Assembly: GCA_945865175.1 (NCBI GenBank)
Contig: CAMBDA010000013.1
Coordinates: 1 to 64,000 of the forward strand
Length of the DNA stretch: 64,000 nt
Origin: an uncultured Prevotellaceae bacterium
GTDB taxonomy: Bacteria > Bacteroidota > Bacteroidia > Bacteroidales > Bacteroidaceae
Direction of reading: 5' to 3'
In this document: positions 45,322 through 55,414 of the stretch, piece by piece
Layout: each line of letters starts with the position of its first letter
Position numbering within the stretch: position 1 is the stretch's first letter
Program-made: the position numbers and the translations under genes
Notes under the pieces: model-generated
Seen by the model: the letters and a program-made list of their open reading frames with translations, nothing else
Database searches by the model: none
What the model was told of the DNA's origin: nothing

Positions 45322-46095
45322 ATGACCTACCTCTGCTATTGCGCAGGCAGCATCCTCGTCACCCACGACGACCACCTGCCCTCCGGCTCACGGCCCCCCA
45401 TGCCGCTCCAGCCGTGGCAGGTGGTCACCACCATTCAGGACTTCCGGGGCAACGACTGCCAGGTGGTGCGTCTCTCCACACCAGCCACAGACATCCAGGG
45501 CTACACGATGATGGAGCTACGCCACACATTCGGCCGGCTTTCGCCCCAGGAGTACCGTCTTGCCGGTAAGGGCGCCGAACTGCTCTACTGGGATGCAAGT
45601 ACGCGCTATTGCGGCCTCTGCGGAAGCCCCACCCGCTGGCAGACATCCATCAGCAAGCAATGTACCCAGTGCGGCAAGGAAATGTGGCCAAGCCCCTCCG
45701 TGGCTATCATCGTGAGAGTCACCCGCGGTCAGGAAATACTGCTGGTGAGGGCGCGTAATTTCCGCGGTAGCCACTACGGTCTTGTTGCCGGATTCGTGGA
45801 AACGGGCGAAACGCTCGAAGAGAGCGTGCACCGAGAACTGTGGGAGGAAACCCGCATCTGCATCCGCCACCTCCGCTATTTCGGGAGCCAGCCCTGGCCC
45901 TTCCCTTTCGGAATGATGGTGGGTTTCACGGCTGAGTATGAGAGCGGCACCCTTCAGCTCCAGCAATCCGAGCTTTCCCACGGCGGATGGTTTACTGCTG
46001 ACCACCTGCCGCCCATCCCTGATAAGGCCTCCATCGCACGCCGCCTTATCGACGACTGGACAGACAGCCTCAAATCCCCCCATTCTCATCCATGA
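45322..46095 (+). CDS. nudC: NUDIX hydrolase, NudC-type NAD+/NADH diphosphatase
   Basis: The 257-residue protein has a zinc ribbon (CGLCG and CTQCG, near residues 95-118) and a NUDIX box (GFVETGETLEESVHRELWEE near 160). The NudC signature SQPWPFPFGMM comes after the box. NudC splits NAD(H) and removes NAD caps from RNA. The TGA at the end overlaps the next ATG by one base (ATGA), so the following gene was coupled to it. Confidence 0.9.
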   Translation: MTYLCYCAGSILVTHDDHLPSGSRPPMPLQPWQVVTTIQDFRGNDCQVVRLSTPATDIQGYTMMELRHTFGRLSPQEYRLAGKGAELLYWDASTRYCGLCGSPTRWQTSISKQCTQCGKEMWPSPSVAIIVRVTRGQEILLVRARNFRGSHYGLVAGFVETGETLEESVHRELWEETRICIRHLRYFGSQPWPFPFGMMVGFTAEYESGTLQLQQSELSHGGWFTADHLPPIPDKASIARRLIDDWTDSLKSPHSHP

Positions 46096-46428
46096 TTACC
46101 GCCGACCAGCTGACTGCCCTCTATAGCCGTGTCCTGGCCCTCACGATATGCCAGGAGCTCCATGCCACGGAGGCATTCGCCGACTTCTGCATCCGCTACA
46201 TGCGCCACCCCGACCCTTTGGTGGCACGTAATGCCCTGTGCGTCCTCACCAAGGCCGGCAGCCGCGACCTTCTGCAGCTGCAGCCGCTCACAGACGATCT
46301 CATTCTTCTGGCCATGACCACCGCTCATGTGCGAACTCAGGTGCACCCTGGAGGCCATGGACACTACCTTCTATCTTCCCGCTGTGAAAAGCATCCGCTC
46401 AAGAATCCTGAGCGGAAGATTCAAGTGA
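46092..46428 (+). pseudogene. Broken HEAT-repeat-like protein gene
   Basis: The frame starts with ATGA overlap on nudC. It reads ICQELHATEAFADFCIRYM and PDPLVARNALCVLTKAGS, HEAT-like helices. After LAMTTAHVR (about 46337) the frame becomes nonsense. A neighbouring frame takes over with CELRCTLEAMDTTFYLPAV and SIRSRILSGRFK, ending in TGA at 46426-46428. Relatives I recall from Bacteroidales carry about 35-40 more residues between these parts. So this looks like an internal deletion plus a frameshift, not a real 151-residue gene, although the unshifted frame stays open to 46547. Confidence 0.55.
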
Positions 46429-46547
46429 TGATAAAACAGGACCAATGCAATTCGGCGGACGATAAGTTCTGCCTGATTCTCCTACAGGGGCCTACGAGAG
46501 AACTGCCCCACCGAAAAAACGGTACAAACGGCCGTATAAGCAAATAA

Positions 46548-47480
46548 ATGCGTACTTTTACCCCTGAAATGGGCAAACACAAAAGAAAACAAATGGACCT
46601 ACTAGAAGAGAAGAATGTACAAAACAGACACACATGCCTCAACTGCGGCATGGAGTACGAGGGCAACTATTGTTCCCGCTGCGGCCAGTCGCACACCGTA
46701 GGGCGGCTGTCACTCAGACGCGTGGCCACAGAACTGCTCCCTGACATCTACAACCTCGACAACAAGTTCATGCGCACTTGCGTGGACCTCTTCCGCCGCC
46801 CCGGCACCATGATTATGGACTTTGTGGACGGCAAGCGCGTGCGTTACTACAAGCCGTTGCCGCTGCTCTTCGTGATGGCCTCGGTGTTCATCATCGTGTC
46901 GCAACTGTGCAACACCTACACCGCTCATCCCTTCAACCCCTCCATCTACAACATAGGTCCTCTCAGATGGTGTCAGGAAGGGAGCATCGCCGATCACGTG
47001 TTCCGCATCCTCTACCGCATCTACTGGAACGAGGCATGGCGCACCATCCTCTCCGTCACCCTTCTGGTGTGGCCCCTCAAGTGGGCCTTCCGCCATAGCC
47101 CCACGGGCAGCAGACTCAATGCAGCAGAGGTTTTCTTCATCATGCTTTACCTCAACTGCCAAAGCACCATTATCAGGGTGGTGCAGATACCGCTCGACGC
47201 CCTCTTCTCGCGCTGGCCGATCACTGACGGCCTCTTCGGTGACAGCACCGTAGAGATGGCATGTCTCGTGCTCCGCCTGTGGACACTCATGCACATTTTC
47301 GGCACCAACCGCCGCCGTACGGCATGGAACTACCTGAAGGCCCACATCCTCCTGTACACCATCATCGCCTCCGTGGTGGCTTTCGTTGTCATCACCGCCT
47401 ATCTCCTCGCTCCCGCCGAGTGGCAAAAAATCATCCCCACCACCGCTGCTGACAGCCTTCTCCTGGAGCTGGCCGACTGA
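46548..47480 (+). CDS. DUF3667 membrane protein with zinc ribbon
   Basis: The frame is 310 residues from 46548; ATGs at 46569 and 46593 are also possible starts. A zinc ribbon (CLNCGMEYEGNYCSRCGQ) lies near residue 30, followed by LSLRRVATELLPDIYNLDNKF and RRPGTMIMDFVDGKRVRYYKP, which are the DUF3667 signatures. Four or so membrane segments follow (PLPLLFVMASVFIIVSQL, HILLYTIIASVVAFVVITAYLL). The function is unknown. Confidence 0.85.
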   Translation: MRTFTPEMGKHKRKQMDLLEEKNVQNRHTCLNCGMEYEGNYCSRCGQSHTVGRLSLRRVATELLPDIYNLDNKFMRTCVDLFRRPGTMIMDFVDGKRVRYYKPLPLLFVMASVFIIVSQLCNTYTAHPFNPSIYNIGPLRWCQEGSIADHVFRILYRIYWNEAWRTILSVTLLVWPLKWAFRHSPTGSRLNAAEVFFIMLYLNCQSTIIRVVQIPLDALFSRWPITDGLFGDSTVEMACLVLRLWTLMHIFGTNRRRTAWNYLKAHILLYTIIASVVAFVVITAYLLAPAEWQKIIPTTAADSLLLELAD

Positions 47481-47563
47481 AATGCGTCCGTTCCTATAGG
47501 TAGAGCGTTATGGCTTTTTGGATGAATTGATACCCTGGTATAATTCCTTCCCGTAGTCAGCAC

Positions 47564-48226
47564 CTATGGGGTTGCGGGCGAAAACAGGAGGCTGCACACC
47601 TCCTGCGGATGGGACAGCAGTGTGGTGGCACCATGGGCAAGAAGAAACGCTCTGCTGCGGAATCCCCAGAGGACGGAAAAGCAGGGTACGCCTGCGGCCC
47701 TTGCCGTCTGGATGTCCACCTCGCTGTCTCCCACGTACACCACCTCATCGGGTGCCACACGGAGCTGTCGCATGGCCTCCAGCAGCATATCGGGGGAAGG
47801 TTTCCTGCGCACATTTTCACGCTCGCCCACCGCCACATCCACCCTACCCTCGAACAGCCAATGGAAGATAGCATCCACGCCCGCCTGCAGTTTGTTGCTG
47901 ACAATAGCCGTGCGAATGCCATGGGCACGCAGGCTGTCGAGCATGGCAGCCACGCCCTCATAGAGCCCCGTATGATCCCGACAGTGCTCCACATAGTGAG
48001 CCCTGAAATATTCCAGACAACGCGCTTCCAAGGAGGCATCCGTACCATCAGGGACAGCCCTGTGAATAAGCATCCCTACCCCATTGCCTACAAATGTGCA
48101 CACCTCGTCGCGTGTGCGAACGGGTAGTCCGCATCGCGACAAGGCATGATTGGTGCTCAGCCAGAGGTCGTGGAGCGAATCGACGAGCGTGCCGTCGAGA
48201 TCAAAAATTACCGCCTTGCAATCCAT
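47564..48226 (-). CDS. HAD-family phosphatase, phosphoglycolate phosphatase-like
   Basis: The 220-residue protein has all HAD motifs: motif I VIFDLDGTLVDS near residue 7, motif II TAIVSNK near 107, Lys in RRKPSPDMLL near 138, and motif III VVYVGDSEVDIQTA near 160. The helical cap sits between motifs I and II, as in Gph. The likely substrate is a small sugar phosphate or phosphoglycolate, but it is not certain. It lies 20 bases after purT on the same strand. Confidence 0.85.
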   Translation of the reverse strand: MDCKAVIFDLDGTLVDSLHDLWLSTNHALSRCGLPVRTRDEVCTFVGNGVGMLIHRAVPDGTDASLEARCLEYFRAHYVEHCRDHTGLYEGVAAMLDSLRAHGIRTAIVSNKLQAGVDAIFHWLFEGRVDVAVGERENVRRKPSPDMLLEAMRQLRVAPDEVVYVGDSEVDIQTARAAGVPCFSVLWGFRSRAFLLAHGATTLLSHPQEVCSLLFSPATP

Positions 48227-48246
48227 TTTTTATGGAACGGCTGCGG

Positions 48247-49413
48247 CTATTTCACCACCACCTTTGAAGCCAGTCGCACACATTTGTCACGCAGTTGCTG
48301 CTGGTCGGCATCCAACTTGTCCCAGCACACTACCACGCCCATGCGACGGCCCACATGCGCCACGGGCTTGCCAAAGATGCGGAGATAGGTATTGGTGGCA
48401 CTGCACACGTCGGCCATTCCTTCATAGTCGGGGTGTTCGCTCTCCACCTCAGAGAGAATCACGGCCGATGCACCCTGACGCTCCTGCGTAACCTCAGGAA
48501 TGGGTAGACCCAGGACAGCACGACAATGGAGCTCAAACTCGCTGAGGTTCTGTGTGCCGGCCAGTGTGACCATACCCGTGTCGTGGGGCCGTGGGCTCAG
48601 TTCGCTGAAGATGACACCTTCCGTCTGGCTGACAAAAAACTCCACACCCCAGATGCCCTGACCGGTGAGCGCTTCGGTCACCTTGGCAGCCATGCTGCGC
48701 GCCTGTTGCAGATGCTCGGGACTCATGGCACGGGGCTGGAAACTCTCACGATAGTCACCCCCCTTCTGCACATGTCCGATGGGCTGGCAGAAAAGCGTGG
48801 GCCCGTCCTTCTGGGTAACGGTGAGGAGGGTGATTTCGTAATCGAAGGGAATGAACTGCTCCACTATCACTTCGCGCAGGTCACCACGTGCACCCCCGCA
48901 GGCACACTGCCATGCGTCGGCCAGCTCGTCGGCACAGTTCACCTTGCTCTGGCCGTGTCCGCTACTGCTCATGAGCGGCTTCACGATACAGGGGAAACCT
49001 ATTTTCTGGGCAGCCTTGCGCAGCTCGTCAAGCGAAGTGGCATAGCAGTACTCGGCAGTCTTCAGCCCCAGTTGTGTGTGGGCGAGTTCGCGAATCGACT
49101 TGCGGTTCATGGTGTAATTGACCGCCTTTGCGCTGGGAACCACCTGTATGCCCTGACGTTCGCAGTCGTAGAGTTTCTCGGTGCGGATGGCCTCTATCTC
49201 GGGCACGATGATATCAGGGTTCACCTCGGCTACGGCCTGCATCAGCTGGTCGCCATCCAGCATATTGAACACACGGCATTCGTCGGCCACCTGCATGGCA
49301 GGCGCTCCGGCATAGCTGTCACAAGCCACCACATATTGTCCTTTACGCTGGCAGGCAATCACAAATTCCTTGCCTAGTTCTCCAGAACCTAACAGCATGA
49401 TTTTCTTTTTCAT
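48247..49413 (-). CDS. purT: Formate-dependent phosphoribosylglycinamide formyltransferase
   Basis: The 388-residue ATP-grasp enzyme adds a formyl group to GAR in purine synthesis, using formate and ATP. The start is [20 protein letters not shown]. Later landmarks are [13 protein letters not shown] near residue 70, [15 protein letters not shown] near 150, [10 protein letters not shown] near 258 and [28 protein letters not shown] near 280. It probably shares a transcript with the phosphatase gene behind it. Confidence 0.96.
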   Translation of the reverse strand: MKKKIMLLGSGELGKEFVIACQRKGQYVVACDSYAGAPAMQVADECRVFNMLDGDQLMQAVAEVNPDIIVPEIEAIRTEKLYDCERQGIQVVPSAKAVNYTMNRKSIRELAHTQLGLKTAEYCYATSLDELRKAAQKIGFPCIVKPLMSSSGHGQSKVNCADELADAWQCACGGARGDLREVIVEQFIPFDYEITLLTVTQKDGPTLFCQPIGHVQKGGDYRESFQPRAMSPEHLQQARSMAAKVTEALTGQGIWGVEFFVSQTEGVIFSELSPRPHDTGMVTLAGTQNLSEFELHCRAVLGLPIPEVTQERQGASAVILSEVESEHPDYEGMADVCSATNTYLRIFGKPVAHVGRRMGVVVCWDKLDADQQQLRDKCVRLASKVVVK

Positions 49414-49463
49414 ATACTATTCTAGTTTAAGTTGTTCATTATATATAATGCAGGAAGCATCCG

Positions 49464-50741
49464 TTATGGTTTGAACCGCTCTCCCCACAACTGCTCCATG
49501 CGCTGTGCAAGCTTGTCCTCTGCCGCATTGCGCTGAGGATGCCACAGACGCTCGTTCCGGAGCGCATCGGGTAGATACTGCTGCACCACAAAATGGTCTT
49601 CAAAGTCGTGGGCATACTTGTAGTCCTGACCGTAGCCCAGTTCTTCCATCAACTGTGTGGGCGCATTCCTGAGGTGGAGCGGTACAGGCTGGTTGCCACT
49701 TTTCTTCACCAGTGCCAGGGCCGAATTGATGGCCATATAGGCCGAATTGCTCTTGGGACTGGAGGCCAGGTATACGGTGGCCTCGGCCAGCGGAATACGC
49801 CCCTCAGGGAAGCCCAGTTTCATCACGGCATCAAAGGCCGCGTTGGCCAACAGGAGAGCGTTGGGATTGGCCAGCCCTATGTCCTCAGCGGCCGAAATCA
49901 CAAGCCTCCGCGCGATGAAGGCAGGGTCCTCGCCACCCTCTATCATGCGGGCAAGCCAGTAGACGGCTGCATCGGGGTCGCTGCCGCGGATGCTCTTGAT
50001 GAAGGCAGAGATGATGTCGTAGTGCATTTCTCCCCCCTTGTCATAGGCCAGCGGGTTCTGCTGCAGCAGCTGGCTCACCAGTCGGTCGTTTATTATAATG
50101 GTATCAAGATGGCAGTTGGCGTTGTAGATGAGCTCCATGATGTTGAGCAGTTTGCGTGCGTCTCCGCCGCTGTAGCGCAGTAGGGCTGTAGTTTCCTGCA
50201 CATCGAAGTGCTTCTGGCTGAGGAGGACATCCTGATGGATGACGCGCTCCATAAGCTGCAGCAAGTCATCCTTTTCCAGACTCTTGAGCACATATACCTG
50301 ACACCGGCTCAGAAGCGGCCTTATCACCTCGAACGAGGGGTTTTCGGTGGTGGCACCCACAAGCGTCACAATGCCCTGCTCCACCGCTCCCAGAAGGCTG
50401 TCCTGCTGCGACTTGCTGAACCGGTGGATTTCGTCGATGAAGAGGATGGGGCTGGATGCGTTGAAAAAAGAGGTGCCCTTGGCCCGCTCTATCACCTCCC
50501 GCACGTCCTTCACACCGCTTGTCACGGCACTCAGAGTGAAGAAGGGCGTTTCCAGCTGATGGGCAATGATGGTGGCCAGAGTGGTTTTGCCCACTCCAGG
50601 AGGCCCCCACAGGATAAAGCTGTTCACCTGGCGGCTCTCTATCATGTTGCGCAATACAGCGCCTGGTCCCACCAGGTGTTGCTGGCCAATATACTCGTCG
50701 AGCGTCTTCGGACGCATGCGTTCTGCTAATGGTGCACTCAT
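49464..50741 (-). CDS. rarA: Replication-associated recombination protein RarA (MgsA)
   Basis: The 425-residue AAA+ ATPase works at stalled replication forks. Walker A is [14 protein letters not shown] near residue 45. Walker B is [16 protein letters not shown] near 100, and [12 protein letters not shown] is the sensor region. The C-terminal half ([31 protein letters not shown]) is characteristic of RarA. A TATTTTTG box (50751-50758) lies 9 bases before the ATG at 50741, so the leader is almost absent. The promoter is back to back with that of the GT2 gene. Confidence 0.95.
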   Translation of the reverse strand: MSAPLAERMRPKTLDEYIGQQHLVGPGAVLRNMIESRQVNSFILWGPPGVGKTTLATIIAHQLETPFFTLSAVTSGVKDVREVIERAKGTSFFNASSPILFIDEIHRFSKSQQDSLLGAVEQGIVTLVGATTENPSFEVIRPLLSRCQVYVLKSLEKDDLLQLMERVIHQDVLLSQKHFDVQETTALLRYSGGDARKLLNIMELIYNANCHLDTIIINDRLVSQLLQQNPLAYDKGGEMHYDIISAFIKSIRGSDPDAAVYWLARMIEGGEDPAFIARRLVISAAEDIGLANPNALLLANAAFDAVMKLGFPEGRIPLAEATVYLASSPKSNSAYMAINSALALVKKSGNQPVPLHLRNAPTQLMEELGYGQDYKYAHDFEDHFVVQQYLPDALRNERLWHPQRNAAEDKLAQRMEQLWGERFKP

Positions 50742-50750
50742 AATCGTCTG

Positions 50751-50809
50751 CAAAAATACAAAAAAAAACGGCATCCTGCCATGTTTATGGATTTTTTTTG
50801 CTATTTTTG
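50751..50809. promoter_or_regulatory. Divergent promoters for rarA and the GT2 gene
   Basis: Two TATTTTTG boxes face away from each other: 50751-50758 (minus, rarA) and 50802-50809 (plus, GT2). The plus-strand box ends only 4 bases before the GT2 ATG, implying a leaderless or nearly leaderless mRNA. Confidence 0.6.
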
Positions 50810-50813
50810 CAGC

Positions 50814-51719
50814 ATGTTACTGTCAATACTTATCCCAACATACAATTATGACTGCTCCCTGCTGGTGGCCGCGCTGCACAAACAAGCCGTGGAAAGTGGG
50901 CAACCGTTCGAGATCGTGGTGGCTGATGACGGTTCCACATCGGCCACCGTGGCCGAGGCCCTGAAGGCCATTCCGAAATTGGCCGGATGCAGGCTTGTCA
51001 CCCTAAAGGAGAACCAAGGGCGGGCACGCGTGAGAAACCTGTTGGTAGCCACTTCGACGGGCGACTACCTGCTGTTTGTCGACAGTGACGCACAGGTGTA
51101 CGACCCCAAATTCCTGGAACGCTATCTGGCGCTAGCCCAGAGAAGGTGTGTTCTGTGTGGCGGCATCGTGCACTCCGACACGCTGCCCTCGCCCGATGTA
51201 AGCCTCCGCTACCGCTATGAGAAACAATGCGAGAAGCGCTTCACGGCCGAATGCCGCAACCGTCACCCCTATGCCCAGTTGCGTAGCTTCAACCTGTTCA
51301 TGCCGCGCACGATTGCAGAACGTTTTCCCTTCAACGAACGGATTACCGGCTACGGCTACGAGGACACCCTCATGGGGCGCGACATGGCCAGGGCCCACGT
51401 GCAGGTGCTGCACATCGACAATCCCTTGCTGAACACAGACCTGGAGACCAACCCACGTTTTTTGGCCAAGACCGAGGAAGCCCTCCACACGCTGGCCATG
51501 CTGAATCGGGAGATGGAGGGCTACTCCAGCCTGTTGCATCTCCAACAGCGCCTGTGCCGGATGGGGATGAGCGGATGTATGCGGCTGGCGTACAGGCTGT
51601 GGGGCACGCTACTGAGAAGGCATCTGACGGGCCACCATCCATCCGTGACGCTGTTCCAGTGCTACAAACTGTTGTATCTGAACGCCATTTTGGAGCCCCG
51701 AGGTCAAAAAAAAGCCTGA
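50814..51719 (+). CDS. GT2 family glycosyltransferase
   Basis: The 301-residue protein begins MLLSILIPTYNYDCSLLVAAL, then VVADDGSTSAT near residue 37 and YLLFVDSDAQV near 85 (the DxD metal motif). This is the GT-A fold of family 2. A GYGYEDTLMGRD motif near 180 is common in Bacteroidota GT2 enzymes. The donor and acceptor sugars are unknown. It stands alone between rarA and glnS, not in a polysaccharide cluster. Confidence 0.88.
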   Translation: MLLSILIPTYNYDCSLLVAALHKQAVESGQPFEIVVADDGSTSATVAEALKAIPKLAGCRLVTLKENQGRARVRNLLVATSTGDYLLFVDSDAQVYDPKFLERYLALAQRRCVLCGGIVHSDTLPSPDVSLRYRYEKQCEKRFTAECRNRHPYAQLRSFNLFMPRTIAERFPFNERITGYGYEDTLMGRDMARAHVQVLHIDNPLLNTDLETNPRFLAKTEEALHTLAMLNREMEGYSSLLHLQQRLCRMGMSGCMRLAYRLWGTLLRRHLTGHHPSVTLFQCYKLLYLNAILEPRGQKKA

Positions 51720-51746
51720 TGATAGCGTGCGGATGAAAAAAGATTT

Positions 51747-51754
51747 GTACTTTT
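51747..51754 (+). promoter_or_regulatory. -7 element for glnS
   Basis: TACTTTTG, 45 bases before the ATG at 51800. Confidence 0.55.
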
Positions 51755-51799
51755 GCAGAAAATAAACAACAATCATCAATACTATACCTACATTCAAGT

Positions 51800-53548
51800 A
51801 TGGACGAAAACGTAAAGACAGAGGCAACAGAAAAGAAGAGCCTCAATTTCATTGAACAAAAGATTGAACGTGACCTGGCCGAGGGGAAGAACGGAGGACG
51901 CCTGCAAACACGTTTCCCGCCCGAGCCCAACGGCTACCTGCATATCGGACATGCCAAGGCCATTGCACTCAACTTTGGCCTGGCCAAGAAATACGGTGGT
52001 ATCTGCAACCTGCGTTTCGACGACACCAACCCCCAGAAGGAGGACACCGAATATATGGACAGCATCGAGAACGACATCCGATGGCTGGGTTTCAAATGGG
52101 ACAACATCTATTACGCCAGCGACTATTTCGAACAGCTGTGGGACTTTGCCGTAGCACTCATCAAGCAGGGACGTGCCTATGTGGACGAGCAGTCGGCCGA
52201 GCAGATTGCACAGCAGAAAGGCACCACCACCACGCCTGGCACCAACAGCCCCTATCGCGACCGCCCCGTGGAAGAAAGCCTGTCCCTGTTTGAACAGATG
52301 AACAGCGGGCAGATTGCCCCCGGACGGATGGTGCTCAGGGCCAAGATTGACATGGCCCACCCCAACATGCTCTTCCGTGACCCCATCCTGTACCGTGTGC
52401 TCAACATGCCCCATATCCGTACGGGAAACAGATGGAACGCTTACCCCATGTACGACTTCACACACGGGCAGTGTGACTATCTGGAAGGTGTCACCCACAG
52501 CCTGTGCACTCTGGAGTTTGTGGAGCACAGGCCATTGTACGACCTGTTTGTGACTTGGTTAAAGGAAGTACGCGGCGAAACCGAGAACATCGAGGACAAC
52601 CGCACCCGGCAGACGGAATTCAATAAGCTCAACCTCAGCTACACCCTCATGAGCAAGCGCAACCTGCTGGCCTTGGTGAAAGAGGGGCTGGTGGACGGAT
52701 GGGACGACCCCCGTATGCCTACCATCTGCGGCTACCGCCGTCGCGGCTACAGCCCTGAAAGCATCCTCAACTTCATCAACAAGATAGGCTACACCACCTT
52801 TGATGCCCTCAATGAGATAGAGCTCATGGAAAGTGCCGTGCGCGAGGATCTCAACAGCCGCAGCACGCGTGTGAGTGCCGTGATCGACCCACTGAAGGTG
52901 GTCATCACCAACTACCCCGCCGACACCACCGAGGAACTGACTGCCGTCAACAACCCCGAGAAGCCCGAAGAGGGCACACACACGATTACCTTCAGCCGTG
53001 AGCTGTGGATTGAACGGGAGGACTTCATGGAAGTGCCCGACAAGAAATTCATGCGCATGGCTCCTGGCAAGGAGGTGCGCCTGATGAACGCCTATATCGT
53101 GGAATGTACGGGATGTAAGAAGAACGATACCGGAGAGGTAACAGAGGTCTACTGTACTTACGACCCCGAAAGCAAGAGCGGACAGCCGGGTGCCAACCGC
53201 AAAATCAAAGGCAAGACACTCCACTGGGTAAGCTGTGCCCATTCGATGACCGCTGAGGTACGTCTGTACGACCGGCTGTGGAAGGTGGAGAACCCCCGCG
53301 ACGAACTGGCACGCATCCGCGAGGAACGTGGCTGTGAGGCCGTAGAGGCCATGAAAGAAATCATCAATCCCGACTGTCTGAAGGTCATCAGCAACTGCCA
53401 GGTGGAGACCTACGTGAAACAGCTGCCCCCCCTGAGCTACCTCCAGTTCCAGCGTATCGGCTATTTCAATATCGATCCCTCTTCCACCCCTGATCATCTG
53501 GTCTTCAACAGGACCGTGGGCCTGAGGGACACCGCCAAACGCAAGTAA
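51800..53548 (+). CDS. glnS: Glutaminyl-tRNA synthetase
   Basis: The 582-residue class I enzyme charges tRNA-Gln. HIGH is at residues 48-51 in PPEPNGYLHIGHAKA. The KMSKS-type motif is LMSKRNLLALV near 285. The anticodon-binding beta domains follow (VVITNYPADTTEEL, ELWIEREDFMEVPDKKFMRM). The length and the C-terminal domain are those of GlnRS, not of GluRS. Confidence 0.96.
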   Translation: MDENVKTEATEKKSLNFIEQKIERDLAEGKNGGRLQTRFPPEPNGYLHIGHAKAIALNFGLAKKYGGICNLRFDDTNPQKEDTEYMDSIENDIRWLGFKWDNIYYASDYFEQLWDFAVALIKQGRAYVDEQSAEQIAQQKGTTTTPGTNSPYRDRPVEESLSLFEQMNSGQIAPGRMVLRAKIDMAHPNMLFRDPILYRVLNMPHIRTGNRWNAYPMYDFTHGQCDYLEGVTHSLCTLEFVEHRPLYDLFVTWLKEVRGETENIEDNRTRQTEFNKLNLSYTLMSKRNLLALVKEGLVDGWDDPRMPTICGYRRRGYSPESILNFINKIGYTTFDALNEIELMESAVREDLNSRSTRVSAVIDPLKVVITNYPADTTEELTAVNNPEKPEEGTHTITFSRELWIEREDFMEVPDKKFMRMAPGKEVRLMNAYIVECTGCKKNDTGEVTEVYCTYDPESKSGQPGANRKIKGKTLHWVSCAHSMTAEVRLYDRLWKVENPRDELARIREERGCEAVEAMKEIINPDCLKVISNCQVETYVKQLPPLSYLQFQRIGYFNIDPSSTPDHLVFNRTVGLRDTAKRK

Positions 53549-53594
53549 CCGCCATCCATCCGTCAAAACAGTAAAAACCAAATAACAGATTGCA

Positions 53595-55037
53595 ATGCGA
53601 GAAGAAGAAGACTATTCATATTTCGAGAACAGAGAGTTTCAAAAAATCCTTTATCAGTATGAGGACGCCGTTTCTCACGAACAATCTGTATACATGGACG
53701 CCGATGACCTCACCGACATCGCCGAATACTATATGATGAACGGACGGCCGACAGACGCAATGGAGGCCATCCGTATTGCCCTTGCGCTACATCCCGACAG
53801 TGTGGACCCCCAGGTGTTTCTGGCCAGACAGGCAATGTTTGAAGGCAAACTGAAAAAGGCCACACGCATCTGTAATGCCATCCCCAATCAGGAGGACCGG
53901 GAAGTTACCTTTCTGAAAGCCGAACTGCTGATGCGGAAAAAGGACGACCATGCCGCCCACAAATTCCTACTCAAGGAGGCCGAAAAGGTGACGGACGAGA
54001 AGGACATGTTCTACTATGACTGCACTGGCATTTTCATTGACTATTCCCAGTGGGAGACGGCCGAACTGTGGGCCAACCGTCTGCAGCAGGAGTTTCCCAA
54101 TTACCAGAAGATTAAGCCCCTGCTGGTGGACATCTACATGGGTAAGGAGGAATTCGGAAAGGCCATTCCGCTGCTGGGAGAGCTGATTGACGATGACCCC
54201 TTCAACGTGAACCTGTGGAACACGCAGGCCCATGCCTACGAAATGATTGGCGACCACTACCAGGCCATCGAATGCTGTGAGTATGTGCTGGCCATCGAAA
54301 CGAACAACGAGAAAGCTCTCTGCACCAAGGCTAACAGCCTCGTGCAGATGGAACAATTCGACCGTGCCGATGCCATCTTCGTAAAACTTCTCCAGAACAG
54401 CCCCGACAACGATGTCTTCCACTATATGCACGGTGTGTGCCTCTTCCATACACAACGTCTGGAAGAGGCGGCCCATGCACTGGAGATGGCCAACGAGACG
54501 GGCGGCGGCATGTCGGCCTACCAGCCCTTCATCTATATCTACCAGGCCATGACCGAATGCCAACTTCAGCACTACGACAGGGCATTGGAAGCCGTGAGGG
54601 GCCTGCGCCAATGCACCGATGACGAGCACTTTGTGGAGGCCAGCCTCCTGGAGGGACAGATACTGATGGAGAGCGGACAGGCAGAGGATGCGATGCTGAC
54701 GTTGAAGGATGCAATGAAGTATTCTCCCGACCGCAGAGCCACCCTCACCCGCATCGGCATCATCTTTATGCAGATGGAGGCTCTGGATCTGGCCGAAGAC
54801 ATCTTCTCCGGCATGAAGAAAATGTACTCCGACGAAAAGTCGGACGAATCCAACGCTTATCTGGCCTACATCCACATGATGCAGCACAAGGACGAGCTTT
54901 TCCTCTCCGAACTGAAGGAATGCACCGAGAGCTGCTACCCCATTCTCAAGCATCTCTTCAGCGAATTTTACCCCGGAGTGCAGCCTTCGGAATACTATCT
55001 GTATGCCTACAAGCGGATTCATGGTATCTTTCCATAG
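53595..55037 (+). CDS. Tetratricopeptide-repeat protein
   Basis: The 480-residue protein is soluble and made almost wholly of TPR helices; YYMMNGRPTDAMEAIRIALALHPDS, AYEMIGDHYQAIECCEYVLAI and MHGVCLFHTQRLEEAAHALEMA are typical repeat segments (quoted in parts). TPRs bind partner proteins. It has no signal peptide and no enzyme domain. It lies 46 bases after glnS and may be co-transcribed. Confidence 0.85.
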   Translation: MREEEDYSYFENREFQKILYQYEDAVSHEQSVYMDADDLTDIAEYYMMNGRPTDAMEAIRIALALHPDSVDPQVFLARQAMFEGKLKKATRICNAIPNQEDREVTFLKAELLMRKKDDHAAHKFLLKEAEKVTDEKDMFYYDCTGIFIDYSQWETAELWANRLQQEFPNYQKIKPLLVDIYMGKEEFGKAIPLLGELIDDDPFNVNLWNTQAHAYEMIGDHYQAIECCEYVLAIETNNEKALCTKANSLVQMEQFDRADAIFVKLLQNSPDNDVFHYMHGVCLFHTQRLEEAAHALEMANETGGGMSAYQPFIYIYQAMTECQLQHYDRALEAVRGLRQCTDDEHFVEASLLEGQILMESGQAEDAMLTLKDAMKYSPDRRATLTRIGIIFMQMEALDLAEDIFSGMKKMYSDEKSDESNAYLAYIHMMQHKDELFLSELKECTESCYPILKHLFSEFYPGVQPSEYYLYAYKRIHGIFP

Positions 55038-55087
55038 GAATATATTGTGCATTTATGAATTGGGTAATCCTTGGGGGGTGTGTGCAA

Positions 55088-55321
55088 TCATTCATCTTCC
55101 GATGAAGAGACTTCGGCGGTGAAGTCGCCTTTGGTCAGCTTGATGCTTTTGCCGTTCTTGGCGGCTGAAATCAGGACGGGCACCTGGGCAAGGACTCCGA
55201 ACATCAGGAGCAGGCCCACTGCGGTGAGGACACTGCCATCGATGATGCCCATCGGAGGGAGCAGGAAGCCGCCCACAATCAGCACGATGCTGACGGAAAG
55301 GTTGATGTAGAAGGCGGTCAT
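55088..55321 (-). CDS. Small two-helix membrane protein
   Basis: The 77-residue protein has two hydrophobic segments (INLSVSIVLIVGGFLL and VLTAVGLLLMFGVLAQVPVLI) and a charged acidic tail (AEVSSSEDE). I do not recognise its family. Confidence 0.6.
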   Translation of the reverse strand: MTAFYINLSVSIVLIVGGFLLPPMGIIDGSVLTAVGLLLMFGVLAQVPVLISAAKNGKSIKLTKGDFTAEVSSSEDE

Positions 55322-55380
55322 AGGCGGTGATGGGGGCTAAGGGGTTAGGAACCGGGGGCTGCGAGCGCGGAGGAGGGTGC

Positions 55381-55408
55381 GGGATAGGGGGGACGGCCCC
55401 CCTATCCC
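55381..55408. terminator. Strong GC-rich hairpin after the HU-like gene
   Basis: GGGATAGGGGGG (55381-55392) pairs exactly with CCCCCCTATCCC (55397-55408) around a 4-base loop, 6 bases beyond the HU-like stop. No T-run follows, so it may act as a transcript-stabilising or weak terminator stem. Confidence 0.6.
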
Positions 55409-55414
55409 GGTTGT

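Noticed and set aside
46429..46547. Last part of the 151-codon frame after nudC as real protein
   Set aside because: The family-like C-terminus lies in a different frame and ends at 46428; the remaining open stretch has no protein-like signal.
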